The notes beneath the pieces were generated by a model, which was not told where the DNA came from, did no database searches, and worked only from the letters and a program-made list of their open reading frames with translations. Made by a program: the position numbers and the translations under genes. This document shows positions 44,009 through 54,858 of a DNA stretch of 64,000 nucleotides, piece by piece. Where the stretch lies: positions 310,001 through 374,000 of the forward strand of contig JAYWVB010000016.1 of the NCBI GenBank assembly GCA_039881045.1. Direction: 5' to 3'. This stretch comes from Chaetomium olivaceum (taxonomy: Eukaryota > Ascomycota > Sordariomycetes > Sordariales > Chaetomiaceae). Numbering within the stretch: the first letter of the stretch is position 1; each line of letters starts with the position of its first letter.

Positions 44009-46029
44009 TCAGTAGTGATACTGGTCCTCGCCCACTCGCTTTTGAACCCGGTTCAACACCCAATATTGCACATTCGCCGCAATGGACATCACCACACCAA
44101 GCGAGGTCAGCACCAAGATGACAGTCCAACCCGTTTTGTACAGCGGAGCATCCGGCGCCTGGAAGAGCTGACTCCCGATGATCCCCGACATATTCGCGCT
44201 CATGATGAAGAGGGCCATGGTGATGGATCGTTCACCGGCCGTCTTGGCGTTGAGGGCCAGCCAGGACCCGTGCACGGCATCTAGGGTCGTGTTAGCCTTG
44301 AGCCGAGTGCAAATGGGGAGGAGGGGCTTACGGAAGGTTGCTTGGAAGGCGATGCCAGCGGTAAGCACACCGAATCTGAGGTTGCCGTTGGTGGACTCAA
44401 CAAGAAGGCGGTTCCCGAGCTGTGCATGCTGTCAGCACCATTGCCAACTGTTATCGGGGTTAATTGGGGAGGACGGACTGTCAGCCCCCAGAGAATAAAG
44501 ATACCCAAGAATACCATAGGCCCCCTGAGTCTCGTCTTGTCCGCAATGAAGCCCCACAAGAGGTTGCCAACGATCAGACACCAGGCGCCGATGGACACCA
44601 TGGCGTTCGACTTGAGCCGGTCGAACCCGAAAGAGACAACAAGTGACGGGGCGTAGGACCCCATGGTGGTTGCGGGCGCCAAACATGTGAGCGTCAGCAG
44701 GATGTGAGGAATGAGTCGCCAGTTGGTAAACTATTAGAGTCTGGTGTTAACTCGGTTGTCGGTCAGAGTTAGAAAGGGAGAACCTACGGTAGACTTTGCC
44801 TCGGCCCAGCTGACACTCCGGCGAGGCTGGAACTTGGTTGGGTCATCACGAAGGACTCGCTGTTGGAGTATCTGCGCCTCGCGCTCGCTGAAGTATCGAA
44901 ATCCGAGGAGGGAAACAGGGTTGCCGAGAGACTTTGGGAAGAGCGTGATGAACAAAAAGCCTACGAGGATTGTGAAGAGACCCTCGATCTTTATGTTGGG
45001 TCAGTATACGCCACTTTTGTAAAATGAGTTGGGCAGTGTCGAGACAGACTTACCAGAAACAACCACTGCCATCCAGCGAGACCGCCTACTCCTCTCATGT
45101 GTAGGCTAAAATAGGAGTTAACAAGTTGGTTCTTTCTGGTGTATTGATGGGTACCAAAATTACTCACATCCCGTAGGCAATGAGGCCGGAGCATGCACCA
45201 GCCAACATGTTGCCGATGAAGTAGGCCGAGAACCGCGTCGATGTCTCATCGCGTTTATACCAGCGCGTAATCGTAAACAGTCCAGCGGGAATAAAGCCAG
45301 CTTCGCAAAGCCTTTGTCAGGGTTAGTAGTCTGCTTCGCCCGAAGGATACGTGGAAGACATACCCAAGCAGTAGCCGTGTTGCAAGATAGGGACCCAACC
45401 CCTTTTGGAAGGCTTGAAACGCAGCCACAAGACCCCTATTTTGTGTAAGCTCTAAGGCTTGAGTAGCGGTAAATTCTAGTGGAACTCACCAAGCAACAAT
45501 TTGCCCACCGATCCAAGCGGCCGGTCCCACCCTGTAAAGAATAAGATTGCTTGGAATCTGACGGTATGCAGTTAGCAGCCATTCCCGAGTTTCCGAGCAC
45601 ATCCGAAAGGCCCACTTCAAGCAGAACGATGCCGGCAGACAGCAGCTGCTGGCCGACGTTGAACTGGAATTGTGTGATGCCAACGTCTCGGAGAAAGTAA
45701 TCCGTCAAAGCATTTCCACTAAAAGATTATTCTCGTTAGATAGGTATGATCAGGGGATGGAGGATTGAGAGGACGTACATGTTTCCTCTGTCAAGTTGCA
45801 AGGCAAAGAAACCGAGAATGAGCAGCGGCATGACAAGAAAATCAATTCTGACAGATATGTTAACAAGTCTCTTTTACAGCTCAGGCCTTGAAGGTTGTAA
45901 GTTCAGCAGAGCATACCTCCGAATCAATGCCTTCTCCTCCGCCTCTGTCCACGTTATTTCTTGGCCCTCATCATCACTCCGGCTTAGTTGGCTCTCGGAG
46001 AACTCGGAGATTTTCTTTTCGTCTGCCAT
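44009..46029 (-). CDS. MFS permease of the allantoate/Dal5 (anion:cation symporter) family
   Basis: Eleven exons could be placed: 45917-46029, 45779-45847, 45616-45718, 45490-45557, 45364-45435, 45168-45311, 45054-45105, 44788-44988, 44479-44730, 44332-44419, 44009-44280. All have GT-AG introns and phases that agree, giving 477 residues. Start MADEKKISEFSES. TM1 is IDFLVMPLLILGFFALQLDR followed by GNIGNALTDYFL, the Dal5-family signature (LDRxNIGNA). Then VGPAAWIGGQIVAWGLVAAF, LGLCEAGFIPAGLFTITRWY plus KRDE, GWQWLFLIEGLFTILVGFLF, and the large central loop with LQQRVLRDDPTKFQ. Such permeases import carboxylates, vitamins or allantoate. GATA-like CTATCC/CTTATCC sites at 46155-46185 would suit nitrogen control. 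Small exons are normal for this family. Confidence 0.9.
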
Positions 46030-47182
46030 GTCTGATGATCCAGTGATCTCCGGAAGGACTTAGTGTTTTGCAATCCTACATGAAGCGTAATGAAAGAGGA
46101 AGGAACGTGACAGACAATGGCGTAAATATAAAGGCCCCCATCTCTCCTCGTGTCAGCAGCCCTATCCATCTTTGTCCCTTATCCCTAGATCCAACACCAC
46201 CGCAGTACTTGGTAGGAATGGATCCAACGGTTCCATGCGAGGTCGTGGGGGCCACTAACTAGCTCCTAAACATGTTGCATCATGGTATCTCGAACCAATG
46301 ACGGCAGGAGAGCCGCGTGCGTTTATGCCGGGTTCAAAGAGCTACTCCGTTCTCGGGACCATGAACGGAGTTAACACCGGGGCGGCACTTCGCTAGTGCG
46401 TATTGATGCCATCGGCGTGGGCCGGCACGCCATCGGACCCGCGGGGCCGGGTATGAGAGTATAAAATCCGGCCAACCACGGCCGCTCTCCCCCTTTGATG
46501 CAATTCGTGCAATAATTGCGACATGCTCGGGGCATGCTTGGTTTCGATAAGTGAACATGTTGAGTACTGCACATGCGTGAGGAGTAACTGCTCCGGTTGG
46601 TCAACGTATCCGATTCCGAACTCCAGGTTCTAGAACCGGCGCAACGGATACCGTCAGGAACACCGGGATGTGGGGGTTTTCGTGCCGTGAGGTGTGAAGA
46701 GCTGACAACTGAGCACGCCTTCTCTTTTGTGTTGGAACAAGCCCGGGGCGCGTTATCTAGTGTCCCCATGTCCCATACCCCAGAAAGATGGCGTGCTCGG
46801 CTTGAGTGCTAAGATTTGAAAGACCCTGACACAACGCCTGCTTCTCATAATGCTTCCCATTTTTGAAACCTTAAACCGCTTTGCGCTCTGGTTCGAGTTT
46901 ATATACAATGGAGGATACCTGGTATTTTGCCATGATAGCCGATGCCTACTCCGAGGTTACTACAGGCTTGACGTTGGTAGACGCTTGCAGCAACGGTACT
47001 AATGCTGTCTGTCATAGGCAAATTGTTGTGGGTTTCAATTACTTGGGAGTACAGAAACGTTGCCTACGGGCTCGTCGGGTTCATCATTGAGCGCCTCAGT
47101 GGACAACGATATGCCGACTTCGTAACCGAGGAGATCCTGAATTGAAGCAGCTCGGAATGAATGATACCGTTGTGCACAAGTC
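46030..47182. other. Intergenic region
   Basis: Upstream of the permease. Two GATA-type sites lie at about 46155-46185. The rest, to the end of the exonuclease-like gene, shows no gene, RNA or repeat that I can support. Confidence 0.45.
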
Positions 47183-48388
47183 TCAACTCGCCCTCAACAA
47201 TGTTGCCCCTACCTTCGTCCGGGTGAGCATCTCACCGTTGCCGTCTGCATCTTCACCTCGCAGCCAATTCAGGATAGAGGTCTGGCTCGATCCTGCCACT
47301 GCCTCTGGCTGCCATCTCTTCCCTCGCTCACCAACCGGTTTGCATAGTTCATCGAATGCCTTGCAAACCAGGCGTGTCTGCTGATAGTCGACAAGCGCCT
47401 GGTGATTAAGGCCGATCAAATAATGCCGGGGGTACATAAGTGGGAAGAGAAATTCCAAGGCTAAGGAAAACCGCTGTTCCTTAGGCACGTCCTTGAATAT
47501 ATTTGGCCTCAGTATGTTGATTAGGGCGACGCAGTTTCTGTCAGGCGGTAAAATATTGCCATATCCCCCTGAGACTAACAGCTTTCTCAGTATTTGTAAG
47601 TCCGCTCTGGTCGTATGATATACGATGAAAATCGTGTCCTGGGATATCCCTAGCCGTTGGAGAGCTGATGCAATTTCTCGTACAGTCATATGGTCAATAC
47701 GTGAACGTCGGGAGGGTGCATAAACCGACCCGGCTTTCGCTTGACTCATGCGCCGCAAGAAGGGATCATCGCCGGGGGTATGATGATCAATTCCGTCCTG
47801 ATGTTTCACGGTGGTATTGATGAGTTGATTCCCAGAGACGTATTCAATGAGTGTGAATTCACACAGCTGCCCTGAGGCAGGTGAGAATTCATCATCCAGT
47901 ACGACCAAATCCGAAGCAGGCCGGCTGCCCTGTAGAATTTCCTCTGTCCGGCAACGAACCACATTGTAGTCAGGAGGATAGGTCCATCTGCTCCGGCTCG
48001 CAGATTCCAAAGTAACCCGGGCTGCGCTCAGGCTTGTTGCAGTGTTCTTTCGCCGCGCCTCCGTCAACAGACTACCCAGATGTCGAGGGCATCGTCCTGA
48101 CATGTGAGTAGCCCTCAGAACGCAGCCCGGTTGTCCACAGACGGTGTCGGCAGGTTGAATTTCCACACCGATCTTGGTCAAGGACCTTTCCATATCGATG
48201 GCGACTTGACATGCAACGCAACGAGCAGGTAGAATTAGTGTACCTCCAGCTGTATGTAACTCAAGGCGTGCGGTATCTAAGTCGATAGTCACTTCTTTTA
48301 GACATCGCTTGGTGATGAGATTGTCGCGAATGAGCCCTGGACCTACGCATGTGAGACCTAGATTGGCAAGCTTGACTGACGAGGCCAT
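47183..48388 (-). CDS. Stand-alone DEDDh-type 3'-5' exonuclease-like protein
   Basis: Single-exon reading of 401 residues from ATG 48386-48388 (MASSVKLANLGLTCVG). An in-frame ATG 13 codons upstream is possible. The C-terminal half carries an RNase H-fold exonuclease pattern: strand DLVVLDDEFSPASGQLCEFT (Asp-x-Glu of Exo I), a later TIFIVYHTTRADLQILRKLL (Exo II Asp), and LIGLNHQALVDYQQTRLV (His-x4-Asp of Exo III), so all four acidic residues and the His of DEDDh enzymes are in place. The N-terminal half has CVACQVAIDMERS and a C-x4-C...H-x3-C-x2-H-like arrangement (VCGQPGCVLRATHMSGRCPR + H) that could hold a zinc ion. Related proteins occur in other sordariomycetes. Whether it cuts DNA or RNA is unknown. 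A missing 5' exon cannot be excluded. Confidence 0.7.
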   Translation of the reverse strand: MASSVKLANLGLTCVGPGLIRDNLITKRCLKEVTIDLDTARLELHTAGGTLILPARCVACQVAIDMERSLTKIGVEIQPADTVCGQPGCVLRATHMSGRCPRHLGSLLTEARRKNTATSLSAARVTLESASRSRWTYPPDYNVVRCRTEEILQGSRPASDLVVLDDEFSPASGQLCEFTLIEYVSGNQLINTTVKHQDGIDHHTPGDDPFLRRMSQAKAGSVYAPSRRSRIDHMTVREIASALQRLGISQDTIFIVYHTTRADLQILRKLLVSGGYGNILPPDRNCVALINILRPNIFKDVPKEQRFSLALEFLFPLMYPRHYLIGLNHQALVDYQQTRLVCKAFDELCKPVGERGKRWQPEAVAGSSQTSILNWLRGEDADGNGEMLTRTKVGATLLRAS

Positions 48389-48640
48389 TGGCGATAGGAA
48401 TAGATAACATTCCGAAAAGGTTGTCATACTGTTCGATAATGATTTCTGTTGTCTTAATCCAAGTCCCTATAATGCTGTCGTTGAAATCGTCGTCAGGCGG
48501 CAGAAAGAATTCCCGAGCTACGCCGGCACCCTTGGTGATTGGGTGCAGCATGGGTCCTGGCGGATGGAAATGGTTCGATAGCGTAGATGACCAGATTGGG
48601 AAAACACAGTAGCATCAGATTCGGGTGGTGAAACAGGAAT
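48389..48640. other. Spacer between exonuclease-like gene and beta-lactamase relic
   Basis: Minus-strand frame 48551-48390 encodes SIIGTWIKTTEIIIEQYDNL and could belong to a 5' exon of the exonuclease-like gene, but no splice pair fits the phase. Otherwise nothing. Confidence 0.3.
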
Positions 48641-49290
48641 GCCCATGGTTATAGGGGAGAGTGTGGCTGAGATGGAATACATCTCTAAGCAGCGGCTACG
48701 CCCCACAGGAACAGATCAACAGTGCCATCCTTAGACGAGATTCGCCCGAGCAGACCATGTACAAGATTACCGGAACAGGGTTCTGTGGGTTGAGGTCTGT
48801 CAACGTATTCCCCGAAACAATGAGCGCCATCGTGGTGTTGAGCAGCGGGTTGAACACTGGCGATCCGAGCGACTTTACTGCGGCCATGTTCATGCAGGAA
48901 CTTTTTAATCTGAAGAGTCGGGTAGAGATTCTACCGCTCATCGATCACGAAGTCGGCATTCGCTTGGCAGAGTGGGAGAGCATGATGGCGGATTGGAGGA
49001 AGAATCGCAATGTTTCACAGCCAGCGTCCGTTAGAAGAATACATTAGCAGGTACAGAGGACTTGGGATTGCCCTGGAGATTCGGAAGCGGGAGACCGGGA
49101 CCTTAAAACTTGTGTTCAACGGGAGGCAGGATATTGCGCAGGCTCTGGGGCACTACAACGAGGATAGGTACAGCTACCTACCGTTGGATCGGGATCAGTG
49201 ACTCTGGGGTGGTTGGCTGGACTGAGATTGTTATATGATGGGGATCTTAGATTTTTCTCGAGATGAATCAAACAGCAGAGTCACTGGTGT
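48641..49290 (+). pseudogene. Decayed C-terminal fragment of a beta-lactamase/PBP-family gene
   Basis: Frame segments 48661-49047 and 49010-49270 read together like the C-terminal third of fungal serine beta-lactamase-like proteins: VFPETMSAIVVLSSGLNTGD, FTAAMFMQELFNLKSRVEIL, RLAEWESMMADWRKNR, then EEYISRYRGLGIALEIRKRE, LVFNGRQDIAQALGHYNEDR and YSYLPLDRDQ. A frameshift near 49020-49030 separates the two segments. After LDRDQ come two in-frame TGA codons (49199-49201 and 49223-49225) where the family has Trp, followed by the still recognisable YMMGILDF. The catalytic N-terminal part (SxxK) is absent. The copy is therefore non-functional: truncated, shifted and stop-bearing. The homology is judged from remembered family sequence and should be checked. 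Confidence 0.65.
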
Positions 49291-51049
49291 TGCCTGGACA
49301 TGGAAGGTTGGGTGTGACCTTACCGTCTTCAGGAAGGAGGTTTAACACGATCCACATCTATGCCACTGCTTGATCTTACAGCCTTCACTTTCCATGAATC
49401 AAGGCAAGCCGAACCAGTTTTTCAAATTCATTGGCGCCCCCGTACCCATGCTTCTCACCATTATAACCGCCACATGCAAGGACTTTAAGATTTCGTTTAT
49501 GCGAGGCCAAGATGGGAGAAGGTCCAGAACTGATATATATACCTTGATCGGTTCGCCCCCTGGCTGGTATGGTCCCCCCCCCTGGTATTCCCAGGATGAC
49601 TTCAAAGACGGGAAGTGGAAAGGATGTTCGGCCGGGACTTTCTTTTGCTTAACCTAACACCACGTGAGTAAGACAGTGGGAGTGAGTTACAACATATGAC
49701 TCAACCTGGCGAGTACACAAAACTGATAGTCAGCTTGGTCTAAAAGGTCGATCGTGTTTGACACGAATACCTGCCAGCCCAATGAGCAAGTGATTTTTTC
49801 TCATGAAACGCGATCGACCAAGCGGCCAGTCAGGGAAAAACATATCTACCGTTGAATATTACCGTCTCGAGATCGGATGAAGAGCGGAGTTTTCAGTCCG
49901 GCCGTCGAGGCTTCGACTCCAAACTCTCAGTACGCCAGAACCCCCATCGCCCACCGCCACCGCCACTCCGACCCGGGCAACTTTCCGACGCCGCGTTCTC
50001 ACTTTGGACTCGTCCCATGTTCGAAGAGAGGACATCTCCGGTACCGGTCCAAGTGTTGTAATTCTTTCTGATCTTCTTTTTACGAAGGCGACCCTGAGAT
50101 TTACTGGTGGAGTCTTGCTAGCCATGTGTACAGCCGGCAACATCAGACTTCAGCTGTCAGTGCCCGAGTAGATCGCCCCTTAGCAGTGTATCAATCCCGG
50201 CTTTTCCCGCCTTGACGTTGTGGCGGGAATGGGGAGCCCCCGGTGGCAGCAGGACCTCCCCAGAATCCCTGTTCCGATTTCTTGCAGCGTTGCTTCCCCC
50301 TATCATCGCCGGCTGGAAAACCATCATCTCCGATACGACCACAATAATGGAGAAACGATGATGGTTGACAGTTCATAATGAGTTCAGCTGTGCAGCTCTC
50401 ATTGGCGCTGGTGGGCAAACGTGTTGCCTGAGCGTGGACGTCCCAAGTTAGCTCCCGGCGATGACGAGAAATCAACCTATCCTAAAATCCCGGTTGCAAA
50501 ACTTGGGATGATTTCAAGCTTTGTGATCCACAATGTCGTATATTGCCCGCGGGATCGGGCTATGATGCAGTGGCAAACCAAAGCAACTAACCGAATAAAG
50601 TCATTTCCGTGTAAGGACCGTCGGAAGACGCCCCGGGCCTCTTGTTTATCAGGCATCCGAGCTTGGAGAACTGGCCGGCCTACAAATTCAACGGGGGTCG
50701 CAAAGGCTACGAAGAGCTAGACTTCTCGATTTCGTTCTTAACTGTTCCCGGCACCGGGATCATCGTCGGGGCTGGCCCCTTATAGCGGTCGACTTTCTCC
50801 GCCGCCTCACGTTTTGCCAATCCCTCAACCGTAACATTCCCTATCCGCTCCCTCACTGCCGTCCTGACGGAACAAAGGGCCTGGCAGGCCTCGTGACGGC
50901 TACCTAAATTCTCGACTTCGGCTATACTCGAAAACAACCCGTATATCATGGTGCCGTCTTCCTATATCTAGCTCCCGTCGTGGGCACACCGCTCCCTTCG
51001 CTCCAGTTCAACCACGCCTCGTCTCCAGACGAACCTCTCGGCCTCCAAA
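49291..51049. other. Intergenic region
   Basis: No firm gene. An imperfect inverted repeat built on GGTCGATCG/CGATCGACC lies at about 49733-49823. An 80-codon minus-strand frame at 50707-50949 (MIYGLFSSIAEVENLGSRHE...) is protein-like but matches nothing I know. The last ~100 bp are the promoter of the Pth11-like gene. Confidence 0.35.
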
Positions 51050-52556
51050 ATGTCGGCATCACCATCACCGCCGCTGCATCCCTCGTATTATGCGGACCGG
51101 TCTGGGGTCCCCGTCGCAGTCGTTACAGCAACTCTCGCCATTGCTACGACCTGCGTATGTCTGCGCATCTATACCCGCGCTTTCATCATCCGGCGGTTTG
51201 GTCCAGATGACTGGGCCGCCGTCATTGCCATAATCCTCGTCATCGGTAGCGGGGTCATGGTAGCTTTAAGTGCGTATCGCTTTGTTCACTTCGGTTTAGA
51301 CAGTTTTTAACTAACACGGTTCTAGATACTCTCCATGGCCAGGGTCGGCATATCGCCGTAGTTCCTCCCGATCGGATATGGAGATACTTTCGGGTGAGAC
51401 CCAAACTTCATGCGCGGTTAAGAGCTCCCGGACTAACCGTGAAATAGGCATTCTACGTATCCATCGTACTCTACAACGCCTCCTTAGCAGCAACGAAGCT
51501 CACCTTCCTACTCCAGTACCACCGCATCTTTGGGGCCGGCACGGTGCGTACGAGCGTCGCCATTATACTAGCCATCGTCGTCATTGCCATGTGGTCGATA
51601 TCCCAGCTGCTAGTCGTCATTTTCACTTGCACACCCATACCCAAGTTCTGGCACCCCGAGATACCAGGAACATGCATCCCCAGCCTGCCCTTTTGGTACA
51701 TCAACGCGGCCGGGAACATCACTACCGACGTCATCATCTTCGTCCTGCCGCTGCCAGCACTGTGCCGGCTAAATCTCCGCAGAGGCCAGAAACTCGGCCT
51801 ACTGGCCGTCTTTTCCCTCGGTTTCTTTGTAAGTCCCCAACACAACTGCTACCACACCCCTCAACCCCCCTGGGCCCCTGAACCTGTTCCTAACCAACCC
51901 CCCCTTTTCTCACAGACATGCGCCATCTCCGTAATCCGCATCCAATACCTTAGACTCAGTCACGACGTGACCTGGGACAACGTGGGCGCCTCGTGCTGGT
52001 CCATCGGCGAGGTCTGCTCCGGGATAACCTGCGTCTGTTTGCCAACTCTCCGCCCCTGCATCACCTGCTGTCTGCCCGCGCTGCGCACCCAGCGCGGCGA
52101 CACCGACGAGCGCGATTTGCACGGCAGTCAGAAAAAGAAGTACTATTATCGGCATCCCTCGTCGGCGGGTGGGCCGGGTGGTGGTGTGGTGGTGGTGGGA
52201 GTGGGATTGGTGATCGCCCGCGTGGGCTGAGCGATGCGGATGCAAGTACGAGAGGGATTCTGATGGGGTTAGATGATTTGGAGTTGCAGGCGGCGAGTAA
52301 TGGGGGGCCGGATGACCGTTCCGGCAACGGGAGGCGCGCGACCGTAGATCATGTTGAGAATCCTGAGGCGGGGTATCATGGGCAATGGCCGTGGGAGAGG
52401 GCGGGCGGGTCCGGCCTGTCTGGGCTGTCCAGGTTGGGACTCGAGCCGTCGGTGCAAACTGAGATTGGCGCCGGGGTGTCGAGGCCGGACGAGGCGTGGC
52501 CACTGACGGATAAGGGGATAAAGGTTAGGAGAGATATCACTTTGAGTCCGGGTTGA
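51050..52556 (+). CDS. Pth11-like integral membrane protein (fungal rhodopsin-type GPCR), one apparent frameshift
   Basis: Four exons: 51050-51269, 51326-51393, 51448-51828, 51916-52556; about 436 residues. Seven hydrophobic segments with family hallmarks: ATTCVCLRIYTRAFIIRRFG plus PDDWAAV between TM1 and TM2, AFYVSIVLYNASLAATKLTF (TM3), CTPIPKFWHPEIPGTC loop, WYINAAGNITTDVIIFVLPL (TM5), LAVFSLGFFTCAISVIRIQY (TM6) and SCWSIGEVCSGITCVCLPTL (TM7). There is no CFEM domain. These proteins sense surface or host cues. In the cytosolic tail the frame slips inside a GGT repeat at about 52176-52199. One extra G gives a poly-Gly run and the natural tail (GDRPRGLSDADAS ... IKVRRDITLSPG) ending at 52554-52556. 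Confidence 0.85.
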
Positions 52557-52734
52557 TTGGGACTGGCTTGTTATATAGATCATCATTCATAGCTTTTGAT
52601 ACCATTTTGCGTCCAATTATAAAGTTGGATTGGTGGGCAGGGATGGATGTTTCCCCGTTACCATTTCATTTCTCTCCACCACATTAAACACCGACCGCGC
52701 GACTCTTTTCACCTCGTAGCGACCATCAGCGAAA

Positions 52735-54278
52735 ATGGTGCTACTAAGCCTTTTGAGTTCTAGCGCAAGCCGCCTGAGGTCGATCCTTGGCCGCGCTCCC
52801 AAACAATTACAAACTTTTCGCCCAATCTCCGAGGAGAGCATCGGACGATACTGTGATGGGGGTTACCACCCTGTCCGGATCGGAGATGTATTCAGCGATG
52901 GCAAGTACAGAATTGTGAGCAAGCTAGGTTATGGCGTTTATTCTACCGTCTGGCTTGCTTGCAACACGGAGTAAGGCCATGCCATCTGTCGTATTTAATG
53001 ATGTGACCAGCACGTCTAACGCCAAGCATGACCAAAGGACATGTTGCAGTGAAAGTGCTCACCGCCGACTCTTACGGGCGCCAACACGACACGTTTGAGC
53101 TAGATATCCTCGGGCATATCAGGTCCCAGACACCTTCAGCCCACCTGGGCTCAAACTACATTCTTAGCCTCTCAGACGAATTCGTGCATCACGGTCCCCA
53201 TGGAAACCATCTCTGCCTTGTCTTCAAGGCGATGGGCCCCGATATGTCGAAATACCGATGGTCTTTTTCCAAGCAGAGGATTCCAGTGCCGCTAATGAAG
53301 CAGATATCAAGGCAGCTACTTCTTGCGCTCCGCTACCTCCACGACACATGCCATGTCATACACACGGGTAAAACATACGCAAAGCCCTTGGTTTTATAAA
53401 GACACTGACTCTCTAAATGTTAGATATCAAGCCGCAGAATATCCTGGTGGAAACCTCGGCGATCAACACTATGTTCGAGCAAGCGCCATTCGAGGTCTTT
53501 CTGCCCGATGACACGCCCCAAGGCCCATCGGGTGACTTTTACATGGAACCAACCCAAGTATCCTCAGCTGAGGAAGATCTTACGCGGCCAACGGATCTGT
53601 CCGTCAGGCTCGCAGACTTCGGGATCTGTGAGTGCCTCAGCTGACCCTAAAAGCACACTCGACAACACTGACTGACAACTATCCTCGCATAGCAAGCTGG
53701 TTTGACCGGCACTTGACCGAGTGGGTTTAACCGCAAATGCTCCGGGCGCCAGAAGTGATTCTCGGCGCGGACTAGGACCACAAAATTGACATTTGGAACC
53801 TGGGCGTGGTTGTGAGTCTCAGTCCACTCTGTTGGCAACTAATCATGGTCTAGCGCCTCTCTCTTTTACAGCTCTGGGAGCTTACTGAAGGCCAACTTCT
53901 CTTTGACGGGAGCTGGACCCCGGCGGCGCCCTATAGCGGCGAAGCTCACTTAGCCCAAATGACGGCGATTCTAGGCGCGATGCCCAGCTCACTTCTTGCG
54001 CGGTCCAAAAGACGAGACCAGTATTTTGACTCGGAAAGTATGGTTAGATTCAGTTGGGCTCCCCGGGATGGTGACCATTGTCTGACAAGGGACGAAACAC
54101 AGACAACCTTCTGAAGCCCTCTTTTCCGCCATGCTCTTTGGAGCAGTTCAGCAAGGTACCCGATCCTTCGGGGGTTGAAAGGAAGGCGTACTTGGACTTC
54201 ATCAAGTCCATGATCAGGATGGATCCGGAGCAGCGGCCTGGTGTGAGGGAGTTGTTGGGATTCGCATGGTTGAGGTAA
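52735..54278 (+). pseudogene. SRPK-type serine/threonine protein kinase with two premature stops
   Basis: Six exons fit the family: 52735-52970, 53027-53367, 53424-53627, 53693-53811, 53872-54037, 54103-54278 (413 codons). Gly-rich loop LGYGVYSTVWLACN, lysine strand VAVKVLTAD, catalytic loop VIHTDIKPQNIL, metal-binding LADFGI and the C-lobe WNLGVVLWEL, LLGFAWL are all present. The SRPK-type spacer is between IKPQNIL and DFG. Exon 4 carries TAA at 53728-53730 (in HLTEWV-x-PQMLRAPEVILG, where relatives have Gln) and TAG at 53773-53775 (GAD-x-DHKIDIW, where relatives have Trp). CAA to TAA and TGG to TAG are both C-to-T type changes in CpA context, as RIP makes. As read, translation stops after the activation segment, so no active kinase is made. 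Confidence 0.8.
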
Positions 54279-54858
54279 AATGGTGGGTACCTTAGTGTAC
54301 GAATACTGATAATATTTGGTTTCGAGTCGTCCCTGGAACCTCGCCAAGTCTTAAAGGAGTAACGAAACCCGGACACCGGGTGCCAAGGCGGACTCGCCAA
54401 CCACCGAGGCTCTTTCCGATATCTTTTTCCTCCTTTGCCCCGTGGCTGCGAGCACTCGGAAGGAGACAAGGAAAGCTGTCCCAAAGCGTGCCCCATTCCG
54501 TCGATTATTCCAGCCAAGCCGTTGCGATTGGAGTAAGGGAAAATTCTCCACGAATGCACCATTGTGTTGTGTAGACATTTGCGGTAGCATGGCCCAGACA
54601 GGAGACGCGGAGCTCCATGCTCCGATATTAGACCAACGGCCCCACCTCCCAAGAGCACGAAGGGGTCTGCTTCTCTCATCAACCTTCGACGTTGTTGACG
54701 TATGTCAAGGGTAGTTACGGGAACTACGGGGAGATGGGACATTGATGTAACGGTCAACTTAGTGTAGAAAGTGTCTGTACTAGTACTAATACTGCCCTGG
54801 CTCCCGTTTCTGTGAACTCAATTCGGTACCGGCAACACTGGATTGATCACCATCCACA
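54279..54858. other. Intergenic region
   Basis: 3' side of the kinase pseudogene and promoter of the mannanase gene. No gene or repeat is seen. Confidence 0.5.

Noticed and set aside
49733..49823. Imperfect inverted repeat GGTCGATCG ... CGATCGACC
   Set aside because: Arms are short and interrupted, with no target duplication or element structure. Treated as incidental.
50707..50949. 80-codon minus-strand frame before the Pth11-like gene
   Set aside because: Protein-like composition but no recognisable family, no splice or promoter support. Not strong enough to call a gene.
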